A stretch of 64,000 nucleotides of DNA from JACMLX01 sp031374935 (lineage in GTDB: Bacteria > Gemmatimonadota > Gemmatimonadetes > Gemmatimonadales > Gemmatimonadaceae). The notes under the pieces were generated by a model, which was not told the DNA's origin, searched no databases, and worked only from the letters and a program-made list of their open reading frames with translations. Positions 8,680 through 18,229 of this stretch are shown here, piece after piece. The DNA is taken from NCBI GenBank assembly GCA_031374935.1, contig JANMHB010000072.1:55918-119917 (forward strand), read 5' to 3'. How positions within the stretch are numbered: position 1 is the stretch's first letter; each line of letters begins with the position of its first letter. The translations under genes and the position numbers were made by a program.

Positions 8680-11274
8680 ATGAGCCCCGTTTTGCCACCC
8701 GACGTGACGAATTCACAGCGCCCGCGGCCTCTCTCGCTGCGCTCCGCGCACATCAGGCAGTGGCCCATCGCACGCAAGCTCGCGCTGCTCTGCCTGGCGT
8801 TCGGCGTGGTGCCGCTGGTGCTGGTGTCGGCTCTCCTGTTGAATCGCGCCACGACGGCAGTGAGAGAACGCGCCGCTGATGGACTGCAGCAGACCGCGGG
8901 CCATCTCGCCGACAAGATCGATCGCAACCTGTTCGAACGCTATGGCGACGTCCAGGCCTTCGGCTACAACGACGTCGTCAACGATCGTTCGCAGTGGTAC
9001 AAGGTCGGCGCCGACGACAACCGGATCGCGTCGCGCACGAACGAGTACATGGCGGCGTATGGGCTCTACGCACTCTCCATGTTCGTCGACCCGGATGGGC
9101 GCATCGTCGCGGTGAATGACAAGGATGCCACCGGAAAAAAGATCGCCACCGCTGCGCTGTACGAACGCAACTATCGTGACGCGGGCTGGTTCCGTGCCTG
9201 CCTCGCCGGTCAGTACTCTCGCGCGATGCAGTTCAGCGACTCGGCGAACACGATCGCCACCGGCACGGTCATCACGCCAGCCGCGCCTGACGCGGATGTG
9301 AAGCAGGTCTTCGGTCCGAGTGCGGCCGACGTGATCGGATTTTCGGCGCCGGTGCGCGATCGCAGCGGCGCAACCATCGGGTGTTGGCGCAACCTGGCCA
9401 CCGCATCTCTGGTGACCGCCATGCTCGGCGATGCGTCGCGCGATCTGGCGAAGGCGGGGTATGCTGGTGCGACGTTCCTGGTGGTCGACAGCACCGGTCG
9501 CAAGCTGGCCGAAGGTGGCCAGGCGATCGCCGACTCCGTACTGACGGTGGAGCGCGGTCCTGCTGGTGCGCTGGCGCTGCTGAAGCAGGGCCAGTCGGGA
9601 CATCGACAGGCGCAGATTGCCGGTGGCCCGATGCAGATCGGTTACGCACACCTCCACGGTGCACTGGGCTATCCGGGCATGAACTGGGGCGTCGTCATCG
9701 GTGTGCCACAGGCCGAGATCGATGCGGCGGCGCGCCTCGACACACTGCGCTTGACTGCGGCCGGCCTCAGCCTGGCACTAGCGCTGCTCATCTTCGGGGT
9801 GGCATTCGCGCTTGGCCGTCGGATCGCCAAGCCGATCAGTGAAATGGCCAGCATCGCGAGTGACGTGGCCGTGGGCCGCCTCGACCGACAGGCGACGTGG
9901 GACAGCCAGGACGAAATCGGACGGGTCGCCGCTTCGATCAACAGTATCGTGGTGGCACAACAGCAACTGGCAGGAACGGCACGGCAGATCGCCGCCGGCA
10001 ACACGACCGTCGAGATCACCGTACGGTCCGAGCACGATGACCTGAACCGCGCCTTCATCACGATGCAGGATGCGCTCAGCGCTCTGGTGACTGAAATGGA
10101 GCAACTGTCGGTCGCCGCGCAGAACGGGCAGCTGGACGTGCGCGGCAACGCGAGCCGCTTCGATGGGGCGTTCCGCGAGCTGGTCGCAGGCGTCAATGCC
10201 ACGCTCGACGCCGGTGCCGCACCGGTGCGAGAGGCGCAGCTGGTGCTGGGCAAGCTGGCCGGTCGTGATCTCACCAGCAGAATGCAGGGCACGTATCGCG
10301 GTGATCACGCCGGACTGGCGCACAGCCTGAACCTGGCAATCGTCGACCTTGGCTCGGCGCTGAATGAAGTGCGTCGCGAGTCCGATGGCATTCTTGCGTC
10401 CGCACAGGAGATCGCCGCAGCCGCGCAGGAGGGCGCACGCGGTGCCACGACACAGGCGGGGCTGCTGGAATCGATCAGCGGTGATGTATCCGAGCAGCGG
10501 ACGCTGGGCGACGGCGTTGCCAATCGCACGCGTGACCTGAGCACGCTGGTGGGCAAGACGCGCGACGCCGCCAAGGCGGGACATCTGCGCGTCGGCGAAG
10601 TGGCCGAAGCACTCACCGTGATCCGCGAACGCGCCCTGGTGACGCAGAAGATCGCCCACAAGATGGAGGAGATCGCCTCGCAGACCAATCTCCTGGCGCT
10701 CAACGCCGCGGTCGAAGCGGCGCGCGCCGGCGAGGCTGGTGCTGGTTTTGCCGTCGTCGCCGAGGAGGTTCGTGCGCTGGCGCTGCGGGCGACGGAATCG
10801 GCCAAGGAAACGCAGGAAGTGATCGACCAGGCGGTCAAGAGTGTGGTGAGCGGCGTGAAGATCGGCGAGGCCGCGGTCGAAATCATGCAGGGCATCGAGG
10901 CGCACGCCGCAGAAGCCGCGAGCGTGGTGGTGGACATTGCGGCGGCCACCGAGCGTCAGGCTGCCGGGCTGGTGACGATCGACGGCAGTGCCTCCTCCGT
11001 CGCCACACACACCGCTGCGTCAGCAGCCAACGCCGAAGAGACAGCCGCCGCCGCCGAGGAACTGTCATCGATGGCAGGCACGCTGGCGTCGCTGGTGAAC
11101 CGGTTTGCGCTCGATGCGGATTCCGGCGCACAGGCGCCGGAGCGTCCGGAGCCGGTGGCCCGCGCGGTCATCGGCAAGGGGAAGCCTGCGGTCAAGGCAC
11201 CTCGCGCGCCAAAGTCACCCTCGCGTGTTGCCGCGGTTGCGGCAGAAGACACTGGGGCGCTGAGGGGCTGGTAG
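8680..11274 (+). CDS. Methyl-accepting chemotaxis protein with dCache-like sensor
   Basis: ATG 8680 is chosen because it sits just ahead of the basic, hydrophobic first membrane segment (about residues 33-58); the open frame continues upstream to the previous stop. The 864-residue protein has an extracytoplasmic region of about 295 residues that resembles a double Cache sensor, a second membrane segment at about 356-378, then HAMP and further HAMP-like units (to about residue 580), and a methyl-accepting domain whose tip reads EEIASQTNLLALNAAVEAARAG near residue 665. It should pass ligand binding to CheA/CheW, none of which are in the window. A long Ala/Pro-rich tail (last 60 residues) lacks a clear CheR-tethering pentapeptide. 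Confidence 0.93.
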   Translation: MSPVLPPDVTNSQRPRPLSLRSAHIRQWPIARKLALLCLAFGVVPLVLVSALLLNRATTAVRERAADGLQQTAGHLADKIDRNLFERYGDVQAFGYNDVVNDRSQWYKVGADDNRIASRTNEYMAAYGLYALSMFVDPDGRIVAVNDKDATGKKIATAALYERNYRDAGWFRACLAGQYSRAMQFSDSANTIATGTVITPAAPDADVKQVFGPSAADVIGFSAPVRDRSGATIGCWRNLATASLVTAMLGDASRDLAKAGYAGATFLVVDSTGRKLAEGGQAIADSVLTVERGPAGALALLKQGQSGHRQAQIAGGPMQIGYAHLHGALGYPGMNWGVVIGVPQAEIDAAARLDTLRLTAAGLSLALALLIFGVAFALGRRIAKPISEMASIASDVAVGRLDRQATWDSQDEIGRVAASINSIVVAQQQLAGTARQIAAGNTTVEITVRSEHDDLNRAFITMQDALSALVTEMEQLSVAAQNGQLDVRGNASRFDGAFRELVAGVNATLDAGAAPVREAQLVLGKLAGRDLTSRMQGTYRGDHAGLAHSLNLAIVDLGSALNEVRRESDGILASAQEIAAAAQEGARGATTQAGLLESISGDVSEQRTLGDGVANRTRDLSTLVGKTRDAAKAGHLRVGEVAEALTVIRERALVTQKIAHKMEEIASQTNLLALNAAVEAARAGEAGAGFAVVAEEVRALALRATESAKETQEVIDQAVKSVVSGVKIGEAAVEIMQGIEAHAAEAASVVVDIAAATERQAAGLVTIDGSASSVATHTAASAANAEETAAAAEELSSMAGTLASLVNRFALDADSGAQAPERPEPVARAVIGKGKPAVKAPRAPKSPSRVAAVAAEDTGALRGW

Positions 11275-11277
11275 TTC

Positions 11278-11303
11278 GCGCTGCGCGGCTATCCGCGCAG
11301 CGC
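11278..11303. terminator. Perfect 11-bp hairpin between convergent genes
   Basis: Arms at 11278-11288 and 11293-11303 are exact reverse complements (GCGCTGCGCGG) around the loop CTAT. The loop carries the TAG stop of the histidine kinase gene on the minus strand, and the hairpin begins three bases past the chemoreceptor stop. It sits where a bidirectional transcription stop is expected. No T-tract follows on either strand, so termination would have to rely on the hairpin itself or on Rho. Confidence 0.65.
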
Positions 11304-12443
11304 ACCGCCCGCCGTGCTGGCACCAGCGGCGGGCAGCGTCAGCAGCGCGGATGTACCGCGGCCGAGTTCACTCTCGAGCGAGAGTGTGCCGTCGTGCGCG
11401 CGCACGATCCCCCGCGCAATCGCGAGGCCGAGGCCGGCGCCGGAGCGATCGGTGCGCTGGCTTTGCCAGAATCGATCGAAGACGAACGGCAGGTCCTCGG
11501 CCGAGATCCCCATCCCGGTATCCTGCACGGTCACGAGGACATCGTTGAGGTGCCGGATCGCCCGCATCCGCACGTGGCCCCCGGCCGGTGTGAACTTGAT
11601 GGCGTTGCCGACCAGGTTGGACAGTACCTGCGTCATCCGGTCCGGATCGATATCGACCAAGGGGAGTCCTGCCTCGAGCTCCGTCTCGAGCGAGACCCCC
11701 CGCGCGCGCGCGAGCGAGGCCAGGAGATCGGCGGTCGTCGCCATGAGGGGGCCGATTGCCGCGGGGCGCCGCAGGATACGCAGCTGCCCACGCTCCAGCC
11801 GGGTGACGTCGAGCAGATCCTGAATGAGGGTGTCCATCTGCGTGGCCGCCTGCAGCATCACGCTGGCATGCTCCGCGGCATCGGGCGGCATGGCGGTGGA
11901 GGCCACCTCCACGGGGAATCGGAGCAGCGCCGAGGCGAGCATCTTGATCGCGTTGACCGGATTGCGCAGGTCGTGCGAGACGAGGCCGAGCAGGTCATCA
12001 CGGTCACGAACCGCCATCTCGGCATCGCTGAGCGCCCGTTGAGCGAGCGCCTCGGTCTTCCGCTGCTCCGAGACATCGCGCATGACGACGGCAAACACGA
12101 CGCTGTCGTCGTCATGCGCCACGTGAGAGATCGCCGCTTCAGCGGAAAACTCCTCACCCGACTTCCGCAGTCCGAAAATCGGCGATCGCTGGGACATGTG
12201 GCGCGAGAAGCTTCCGCTCCGACCGAACGCCTCCATATGGTTGATGTGGGCGTGATGAAACCGACGTGGCAGCAGAATCGACAACGGCCGATCCAGGACC
12301 TCCTCTGCCGCATAACCGAACATCCGGGTCGCACCGTCGTTGAAGAAGCAGATGGTCTGCTGGCCATCGACACAGATGATCGCATCCGACGCAATGTGGA
12401 CGATGCGGGCGAGGAGGTGGTCAGGGACGGTTCGATGGGTCAT
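11289..12443 (-). CDS. PAS-domain sensor histidine kinase
   Basis: Start at ATG 12443 (MTHRTVPDHLLAR). The 384-residue protein begins with a PAS domain (residues 10-130, IVHIASDAIICVDGQQTICFFN), followed by a HisKA dimerisation domain with the phosphoacceptor His near residue 155 (LVSHDLRNPVNAIK) and a HATPase domain with N box NLVGNAIKF, G1 DTGMGISAEDLPFVFDRF and G2 GAGLGLAIARG. There is no membrane segment, so the kinase is cytoplasmic and may sense redox or a ligand through PAS. The divergent response regulator 102 bases away is its likely partner, although NarL-type regulators more often pair with HisKA_3 kinases. Confidence 0.92.
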   Translation of the reverse strand: MTHRTVPDHLLARIVHIASDAIICVDGQQTICFFNDGATRMFGYAAEEVLDRPLSILLPRRFHHAHINHMEAFGRSGSFSRHMSQRSPIFGLRKSGEEFSAEAAISHVAHDDDSVVFAVVMRDVSEQRKTEALAQRALSDAEMAVRDRDDLLGLVSHDLRNPVNAIKMLASALLRFPVEVASTAMPPDAAEHASVMLQAATQMDTLIQDLLDVTRLERGQLRILRRPAAIGPLMATTADLLASLARARGVSLETELEAGLPLVDIDPDRMTQVLSNLVGNAIKFTPAGGHVRMRAIRHLNDVLVTVQDTGMGISAEDLPFVFDRFWQSQRTDRSGAGLGLAIARGIVRAHDGTLSLESELGRGTSALLTLPAAGASTAGGALRG

Positions 12444-12545
12444 GGGGCGTAATGGTAACTTCTGCAGGCGCCAAAACTGTCCGCCATCGCCTGACACCGC
12501 TCAGGGGGCGGCCCCCGCACACTTGTGGCTCACCCGGAGGTCATC

Positions 12546-13217
12546 GTGGACGACGATATCATCACAGTACTGCTGGCGGACGATCACGCCGTCGTGCGTT
12601 ACGGACTCAGGGCGGTCCTGCAGACGGCCCCGGACATCCGCGTCATCGGCGAAGCGCGCAATGGCCAGGAAGCCGTCGACGCCGCGATGCGCCTGAAGCC
12701 GGACGTGGTGGTCATGGACCTGAGCATGGATGTGATGGACGGGGCGGCGGCAACGCGCGAGCTCCAGCGCCTCGAGTGTCCGTCGCGCATCCTGATTCTG
12801 ACCATGCACGCCGAGGACGAGTATCTGGTGCCACTGCTGGAGGCCGGGGCGAGTGGCTATCTGGTCAAGAACGCCGCGGACCGCGAGCTGGTGGATGCCG
12901 TCCGGATGGTCGCGCGCGGCGACCAGTATCTGCGGCTCGGCGCGGTCCGGGCGCTGGCCAAGGAGCTCAAGAAGCGGGAGCACCGGGCGGCGGAGCAGAC
13001 GCAGTACGAGTCGCTGTCCGAGCGCGAGCGGTCCATTCTGCGGCTGATCGCGGCGGGCTACACCGGACCTGACATCGGGGCGCAGCTGAACATCAGCGCG
13101 AAGACCGTTGATACATACAAGCAGCGGATCCACGAGAAGATCGGGCTCGCGCATCGGCCTGACTACGTCCGGTTCGCGGTGCGGCTCGGCCTGCTGGACG
13201 AGGGGACCCAGATGTAG
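12546..13217 (+). CDS. NarL/FixJ-type response regulator
   Basis: GTG 12546 is favoured because GGAGG lies 5 bases upstream; another GTG at 12525 would add seven residues. The 223-residue protein has a receiver domain with acidic pocket ADDH, phosphoacceptor Asp near residue 58 (VVMDLSMDVMDG) and Lys in GYLVKNA, then a LuxR-type helix-turn-helix (SERERSILRLIAAGYTGPDIGAQLNISAKTVDTYK). It lies divergent to the PAS kinase and 147 bases upstream of the cbb3 oxidase operon on the same strand, so control of that operon is possible but not shown. Confidence 0.93.
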   Translation: MDDDIITVLLADDHAVVRYGLRAVLQTAPDIRVIGEARNGQEAVDAAMRLKPDVVVMDLSMDVMDGAAATRELQRLECPSRILILTMHAEDEYLVPLLEAGASGYLVKNAADRELVDAVRMVARGDQYLRLGAVRALAKELKKREHRAAEQTQYESLSERERSILRLIAAGYTGPDIGAQLNISAKTVDTYKQRIHEKIGLAHRPDYVRFAVRLGLLDEGTQM

Positions 13218-13224
13218 GCGTTCT

Positions 13225-13242
13225 CCTGACGTGCGCGTCAGG
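13225..13242 (+). terminator. Terminator-like hairpin after the response regulator
   Basis: Seven-base perfect arms (CCTGACG at 13225-13231 and CGTCAGG at 13236-13242) close a TGCG loop, eight bases after the response-regulator stop codon. There is no T-run, so intrinsic termination is uncertain. It separates the regulator from the oxidase operon. Confidence 0.45.
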
Positions 13243-13364
13243 GAGACACCACCGGCCGACGGGGAACACCCGACAGTGAAATCATCCCGAGGAGGAGATA
13301 CTGGGGCGGTCATGCGTGCATTCCGCGCGGTGACCATCCCTTTTGCCTGACGAGGTCTTCGCCG

Positions 13365-15614
13365 ATGACCGCTGTTGCGGCTGCTCCCCCGAGCGCGACA
13401 ACGCCCCTCGACGCGTTCTCCTACGACGACGCCATAGTTCGAAAATTTCTGGTCGCATGTATCGCGTGGGGGGCGATCGGCATGCTGGTCGGTGTGCTGA
13501 TCGCACTCCAGCTCGCGGATCCGGTTTTCAACCTCGGACTGCCCTTCACGAGCTTCGGTCGCCTCCGGCCGCTGCACACCAACGCCGTCATCTTTGCCTT
13601 TGGCGGCAACGCGTTCTTCTGCGGCTGCTACTACTCCACCCAGCGGCTGCTCAAGGCCCGGATGTTCAGCGATGCGCTGAGCAGCATTCACTTCTGGGGA
13701 TGGCAGGCGATCATCCTTGCCGCCGCGCTCACGCTGCCCTTCGGCTTCACCCAGGCGAAGGAATACGCCGAGCTGGAATGGCCGATCGACATCGCGATTG
13801 CCGTCATCTGGGTCGTGTTCGCGGTGAACTTCATCGGCACGCTGATCAAGCGCCGTGAGCGCCATCTCTACGTGGCGCTCTGGTTCTATCTGGCGTCGAT
13901 CATCACCGTTGCCATCCTGCACATCTTCAACAACCTGTCGATCCCGGCTGGGCCGCTGAAGAGCTACAGCATCTACGCCGGCGTGCAGGATGCCTTCATG
14001 CAATGGTGGTACGGCCACAACGCCGTCGCCTTTTTCCTGACGACCCCGTTCCTTGGCCTGATGTACTACTTCATGCCGAAAGCCGCCGAAGGGCCGGTCT
14101 TCAGCTACCGCCTGTCCATTCTGCATTTCTGGTCGCTGGTGTTCATGTACATCTGGGCCGGCCCGCACCATCTGCACTACACGGCGCTGCCCGAGTGGGC
14201 CGGATCGCTCGGGATGGTCTTCTCGGTGATGCTGTGGGCGCCGAGCTGGGGCGGCATGATCAATGGCCTGCTCACACTGCGCGGCGGCTGGCACAAGGTG
14301 GTGAACGACCCGATCCTCAAGTTCTTCGTGATCGGCATCACCGCCTACGGCATGTCCACGTTCGAAGGCCCGATGCTGTCGATCAAGAGCGTGAACGGAC
14401 TGGCACACTACAGCGACTGGATCATCGCGCACGTGCATACCGGCGCGCTGGGATGGAATGGCTTCATCACCTTCGGCATGATCTACTGGCTGCTGCCACG
14501 CCTGTTCCAGGCGCCGGTGTACAGCAAGAAACTGGTGGAGCTGCATTTCTGGATCGGCACCTTCGGCATCATCCTCTACGTCGTCTCGATCTACTCGGCG
14601 GGCGTCACGCAGGGCTTGATGTGGCGTGCGTTCGATGAGACCGGGCGCCTGATGTATCCCGATTTCATCGAGACCGTGGTGCGCCTGCTGCCGATGTACT
14701 GGGTGCGCGTGGTGGGCGGGACGCTCTATCTCGTGGGCGTCTTCATGATGGCGTGGAACATCTTCATGACCTGGAAGGCGCGGCCGGCCGTGTACGACGT
14801 GCCAGTCATCCAGGCGGCGCCGCTGACGAAGCAGTGGAAGGAACCGGTCATCCCGGCCCCGGCCGGCGAGGGGATCATCGGCTGGGTGCGCGCCATGCGC
14901 TACCACCGGAAGTGGGAAGCGATGCCCGTCACGTTCACGGTGCTGGTCACGGTGGCGGTCGCGGTCGCATCGCTCTTCGAGATCATTCCGACGTTCCTGA
15001 TCAAGGCCAACGTGCCCACGATCGCCAGCGTCAAGCCGTACACGCCGCTCGAGCTGTACGGGCGCGACATGTACATCAAGGAAGGGTGCTTCAACTGTCA
15101 CTCGCAGCAGATTCGTCCGCTGCGGTACGAAACTGAGCGCTACGGCGAGTACTCCAAGCCGGGCGAGAGCGTCTACGAGCACCCGTTCCTCTGGGGCTCG
15201 AAGCGCAACGGCCCGGACCTGGCGCGCGAAGGAGGCAAGTATCCGAACCTCTGGCATGTCACGCACTTCAACAATCCCCGTGACATCGTCACCGGTTCGT
15301 TGATGCCGGCCTACCCGCACTTTCTGAAGGACAAGATCGACTGGTCGGTGATCCAGCCACGGGTGAATGCGATGGCAATGCTCGGCGTGCCGTATGGTGA
15401 TGCCGTCACGAAGGCCGAGTCGATGGCACGTGAGCAGGCCGGGATCGTGGCCGCAGACATCGAGAAGAATGGCGGGCCGGCCAATCTGGCCGAGCAGGAC
15501 ATCGTGGCGATCGTCGCGTACATCCAGCGCCTCGGCCAAGACATCAAGCTGGCCAACGCGAAACCGGCGACACCGGCACCAACCGCGACACAGGTCGCAC
15601 GGCGGACGCCATGA
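13365..15614 (+). CDS. ccoNO: cbb3-type cytochrome c oxidase, fused subunits I and II
   Basis: The 749-residue protein joins CcoN and CcoO. Residues 1-475 are the haem-copper catalytic subunit with twelve or so membrane helices and the conserved histidines: H71 (RPLHTNA), H218 (GHNAV, copper B), H268-H269 (GPHHLHY) and H356/H358 (AHVHTG). Residues 520-545 form the CcoO anchor helix, and a c-type haem site CFNCH lies at 575-579 with a later Met in GSLMPAYPH. The enzyme reduces oxygen to water with high affinity and pumps protons at the inner membrane. It starts at ATG 13365 with GAGG 9 bases upstream and overlaps ccoQ by four bases. Confidence 0.97.
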   Translation: MTAVAAAPPSATTPLDAFSYDDAIVRKFLVACIAWGAIGMLVGVLIALQLADPVFNLGLPFTSFGRLRPLHTNAVIFAFGGNAFFCGCYYSTQRLLKARMFSDALSSIHFWGWQAIILAAALTLPFGFTQAKEYAELEWPIDIAIAVIWVVFAVNFIGTLIKRRERHLYVALWFYLASIITVAILHIFNNLSIPAGPLKSYSIYAGVQDAFMQWWYGHNAVAFFLTTPFLGLMYYFMPKAAEGPVFSYRLSILHFWSLVFMYIWAGPHHLHYTALPEWAGSLGMVFSVMLWAPSWGGMINGLLTLRGGWHKVVNDPILKFFVIGITAYGMSTFEGPMLSIKSVNGLAHYSDWIIAHVHTGALGWNGFITFGMIYWLLPRLFQAPVYSKKLVELHFWIGTFGIILYVVSIYSAGVTQGLMWRAFDETGRLMYPDFIETVVRLLPMYWVRVVGGTLYLVGVFMMAWNIFMTWKARPAVYDVPVIQAAPLTKQWKEPVIPAPAGEGIIGWVRAMRYHRKWEAMPVTFTVLVTVAVAVASLFEIIPTFLIKANVPTIASVKPYTPLELYGRDMYIKEGCFNCHSQQIRPLRYETERYGEYSKPGESVYEHPFLWGSKRNGPDLAREGGKYPNLWHVTHFNNPRDIVTGSLMPAYPHFLKDKIDWSVIQPRVNAMAMLGVPYGDAVTKAESMAREQAGIVAADIEKNGGPANLAEQDIVAIVAYIQRLGQDIKLANAKPATPAPTATQVARRTP

Positions 15615-15799
15615 GTCTCACCGATCTGATGAGCGGCGCGGGCCTGGCCAGCTACGCCATCGTCGCCCTGATCCTTTTCTTCGGCGCCTTTCTCGCGCTC
15701 GTCGGCTGGGTCTTCTGGCCCGGCCACCGGGCGTGGTGGACGGAAGCGGCGCAGATCCCACTCGATGACGCATCGACCACAACCCCGGAGCCCCGGTGA
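15611..15799 (+). CDS. ccoQ: cbb3 oxidase small subunit IV
   Basis: A 62-residue protein with one membrane helix (ASYAIVALILFFGAFLALVGWVFW) followed by a short polar tail. Size, topology and position between ccoNO and ccoP identify CcoQ, which stabilises the core complex. Both ends overlap neighbours by four bases (ATGA with ccoNO, GTGA with ccoP), implying translational coupling. Confidence 0.88.
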   Translation: MSLTDLMSGAGLASYAIVALILFFGAFLALVGWVFWPGHRAWWTEAAQIPLDDASTTTPEPR

Positions 15800-16359
15800 G
15801 CAATCCGAATGATCTCGATCGTCTGACCGGACACGAGTACGACGGCATTCAGGAATACGACAATCCGATGCCGGCGTGGTGGGTGTTCACCTTCTGGGTC
15901 ACGATCGTCTTTTCGATCTTCTACTACATCAACCCCTGGAACATCGGTGCCGGCAAGGGTTGGGATGTGGAGTATGCCGAAGACATGGCCGCATTCCGGG
16001 CCGCGCACCCTGAGAATCTAGGTGGCGGCAATGTGGCAGCGCTGATGGCGACCGTTGCGCGGCCGTCGGAAGTTGCCGAGGGCAAGAAGATCTACGTCGG
16101 CAAGTGCGCGGCGTGCCATGCAGCCGACGGCGGCGGAATCATCGGGCCCAACCTCACCGACAACGCCTGGCTGCATGGGGGCACGATCGACTCCATCTAC
16201 ATGACCGTGAACAACGGTGTGCTGGCGAAGGGCATGCCGGCGTGGGGCAAGCTGCTGAAGGCCGAGGAGCTGGAAGAAGTGGTTGCGTACGTGTGGACAC
16301 TGCGCGGCACGACGCCAACCAAGCCGAAGGCGCCGGAAGGACAGGTCGTGACACGGTGA
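15796..16359 (+). CDS. ccoP: cbb3 oxidase cytochrome c subunit III, mono-haem form
   Basis: Starts at GTG 15796 inside the ccoQ stop. The 187-residue protein opens with the CcoP N-terminus (GIQEYDNPMPAWWVFTFWVTIVFSI is the anchor region around residues 17-45) and has one c-type haem site CAACH at 104-108 with a likely Met ligand in GMPAWG. Canonical CcoP has two haem domains and about 300 residues; only one CxxCH is present here, so this is a shortened mono-haem variant. It passes electrons from soluble cytochrome to CcoO. It overlaps ccoG by four bases. Confidence 0.92.
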   Translation: MSNPNDLDRLTGHEYDGIQEYDNPMPAWWVFTFWVTIVFSIFYYINPWNIGAGKGWDVEYAEDMAAFRAAHPENLGGGNVAALMATVARPSEVAEGKKIYVGKCAACHAADGGGIIGPNLTDNAWLHGGTIDSIYMTVNNGVLAKGMPAWGKLLKAEELEEVVAYVWTLRGTTPTKPKAPEGQVVTR

Positions 16360-17753
16360 GTGCTCCACGCGCAGCTGGCCGCGTTCTCCCCACGCTGAAC
16401 GAGGACGGGTCGCGGTTCTGGATCCGTCCCCGGGTTTCGGACGGTGCATGGTGGGAGCGGCGCATGGTGGTGGGCTACGCGCTCATCGCATTCTTCGTCA
16501 CGCTTCCGCATCTGCGATGGATGGACAAGCCACTCATCCTGCTCAACGTGCCGCGGCGGGAATTCACGCTGCTCGGCACGACGTTCCTGCCCACCGATAC
16601 GCTGATCCTGATGCTCCTGCTCGGCAGCGCGGTGATCGCGGTGTTCCTGTTCTCGGCGCTGTTCGGTCGCGTCTGGTGCGGATGGGGGTGCCCGCAAACG
16701 GTCTACATGGAGTTCGTCTTTCGCCCAATCGAACGACTCCTCGAAGGCGGGCGCAGCGGCTCACTGGCACTCGACAAGGCATCTGGCGTGATGTCACCGC
16801 GCCGGGTGCTGAAGTATCTGATCTACATCCCGCTCTGCCTCGGACTGGCGCACACCTTCCTCGCGTACTTCGTGGGGACTGATACCCTGGCCGAGTGGGT
16901 GCGACTGTCACCGGCTGAACACCCGACGCCATTTCTCGTCATGGCGGTGACCACGGCCCTGATCTTCATCGACTTCGGCTGGTTCCGGGAACAAACCTGT
17001 CTGATCGCCTGCCCCTACGGACGCTGGCAATCGGCGCTGATCGACAAGCAGTCGCTGATCGTGGCCTACGACGCCAAGCGCGGTGAACCGCGTCGCGCCG
17101 GCAAGGACCGCGCCGCCGATGCCGGTGACTGCGTCGCCTGCAACGCCTGTGTCTTCACCTGCCCCACCGGTATCGACATCCGCAACGGGTTGCAGATGGA
17201 ATGTGTGCACTGCACCCAGTGCATTGATGCCTGCGACCATGTGATGGAGGCGGTGCACAAGCCGAAGGGGCTCATTCGTTACGCCTCGCAGGAAGGACTG
17301 GCCGGCCGCGACAGCGGGCTGCTCCGTCCGCGAGTCGTGATTTACTCGCTCGCCCTGCTGATCACGCTCAGTCTCCTGACCATCACGCTCTCGACGCGAA
17401 AGGCCGCCGAGGTGATTCTGCTGCGTTCGAGTTCGGAACCGTATCGGGTCGAGGCGGACGGGCGCATTGCGAATCAGCTGCGCATCAAGATCGTGAACCG
17501 ATCGAACGCCACACAGCGCTACACTGCCACCGTCGCCGGGCTTGACGGCGGGGCTGTGATCGCGCCGGAACTGCCGCTCACCATCGCGGCCGGCGCACAG
17601 CGGACGACGAGTCTGTTCCTGATCGCTCCGCGCGCGGTCTTCCGCACCGGGCGGCATCCCATCACGCTGCGCATCAGCGACGGCGGTGCATTCGCCGCGA
17701 ACTTCCCCTTCGTTCTGCTCGGCCCCTCTCGCACCGCGACCGAAGCCCCATGA
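16356..17753 (+). CDS. ccoG: cbb3 oxidase assembly iron-sulfur protein
   Basis: GTG 16356 overlaps the ccoP stop (GTGA) and gives a 465-residue protein; a longer open frame upstream is an artefact inside ccoP. Five or so membrane helices, the WCGWGCPQTVYMEF signature, two 4Fe-4S ferredoxin clusters (CVACNACVFTCP and CVHCTQCIDACD) and a C-terminal Ig-like periplasmic domain are typical of CcoG/RdxA. CcoG has been linked to copper reduction during oxidase assembly. The downstream ccoH overlaps by ATGA. Confidence 0.95.
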   Translation: MSAPRAAGRVLPTLNEDGSRFWIRPRVSDGAWWERRMVVGYALIAFFVTLPHLRWMDKPLILLNVPRREFTLLGTTFLPTDTLILMLLLGSAVIAVFLFSALFGRVWCGWGCPQTVYMEFVFRPIERLLEGGRSGSLALDKASGVMSPRRVLKYLIYIPLCLGLAHTFLAYFVGTDTLAEWVRLSPAEHPTPFLVMAVTTALIFIDFGWFREQTCLIACPYGRWQSALIDKQSLIVAYDAKRGEPRRAGKDRAADAGDCVACNACVFTCPTGIDIRNGLQMECVHCTQCIDACDHVMEAVHKPKGLIRYASQEGLAGRDSGLLRPRVVIYSLALLITLSLLTITLSTRKAAEVILLRSSSEPYRVEADGRIANQLRIKIVNRSNATQRYTATVAGLDGGAVIAPELPLTIAAGAQRTTSLFLIAPRAVFRTGRHPITLRISDGGAFAANFPFVLLGPSRTATEAP

Positions 17754-18229
17754 ACCTGGCCATTCCCGAAGCCCGCCGCTGGCCGATCATCATCGTCGCC
17801 GTGCTCGTCTCGCAAATGGCGTTTGGCGTCTGGATGGCGCGCGTGGCGGGAAGCGACCCGCATCACGCCGTCGAGCCGGACTACTACGCGCGCGCAGTAA
17901 ACTGGGACTCGACCATGGCGCAGTCGCGGCGCGACAGGGCGCTCGGATGGACCGCCGCTGCCACGCTGACACGCACCAGCGGCCGTGCGGCCGCGCTGCA
18001 GGTGGCCCTGCTCGACTCACAGGGCGTAGCCCTGCAGGTGGATTCGATGCAGGTGGAGGCGCTGGCCATCGCGCATGCTGGCACCATTGATCGACCACTG
18101 CTCACGCCGGCCGGTGACGCCTACCGCGGAACGATCCGCGAGGCCGGCGCCGGATTGTGGGAACTGCACCTGCGTGCCGTGCGTGGGACCGACGTTTTCA
18201 CCGCAAAACTGAGGACGGAATTGCAGTGA
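17750..18229 (+). CDS. ccoH: FixH/CcoH family oxidase assembly protein
   Basis: A 159-residue protein with one N-terminal membrane helix (WPIIIVAVLVSQMAFGVWMARV) and the family segment PDYYARAVNWDSTMAQSRRDRALGW, then a periplasmic beta-rich domain. CcoH is required for stable cbb3 oxidase. It overlaps ccoG by ATGA and the next gene by GTGA. Confidence 0.92.
   Translation: MNLAIPEARRWPIIIVAVLVSQMAFGVWMARVAGSDPHHAVEPDYYARAVNWDSTMAQSRRDRALGWTAAATLTRTSGRAAALQVALLDSQGVALQVDSMQVEALAIAHAGTIDRPLLTPAGDAYRGTIREAGAGLWELHLRAVRGTDVFTAKLRTELQ

Noticed and set aside
12501..15539. A 1012-codon open frame on the minus strand across the response regulator and ccoNO
   Set aside because: It is antisense to genes with clear motifs on the plus strand. 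High GC removes stop codons from the opposite frames, and the translation is His/Arg/Asp-rich without any domain.
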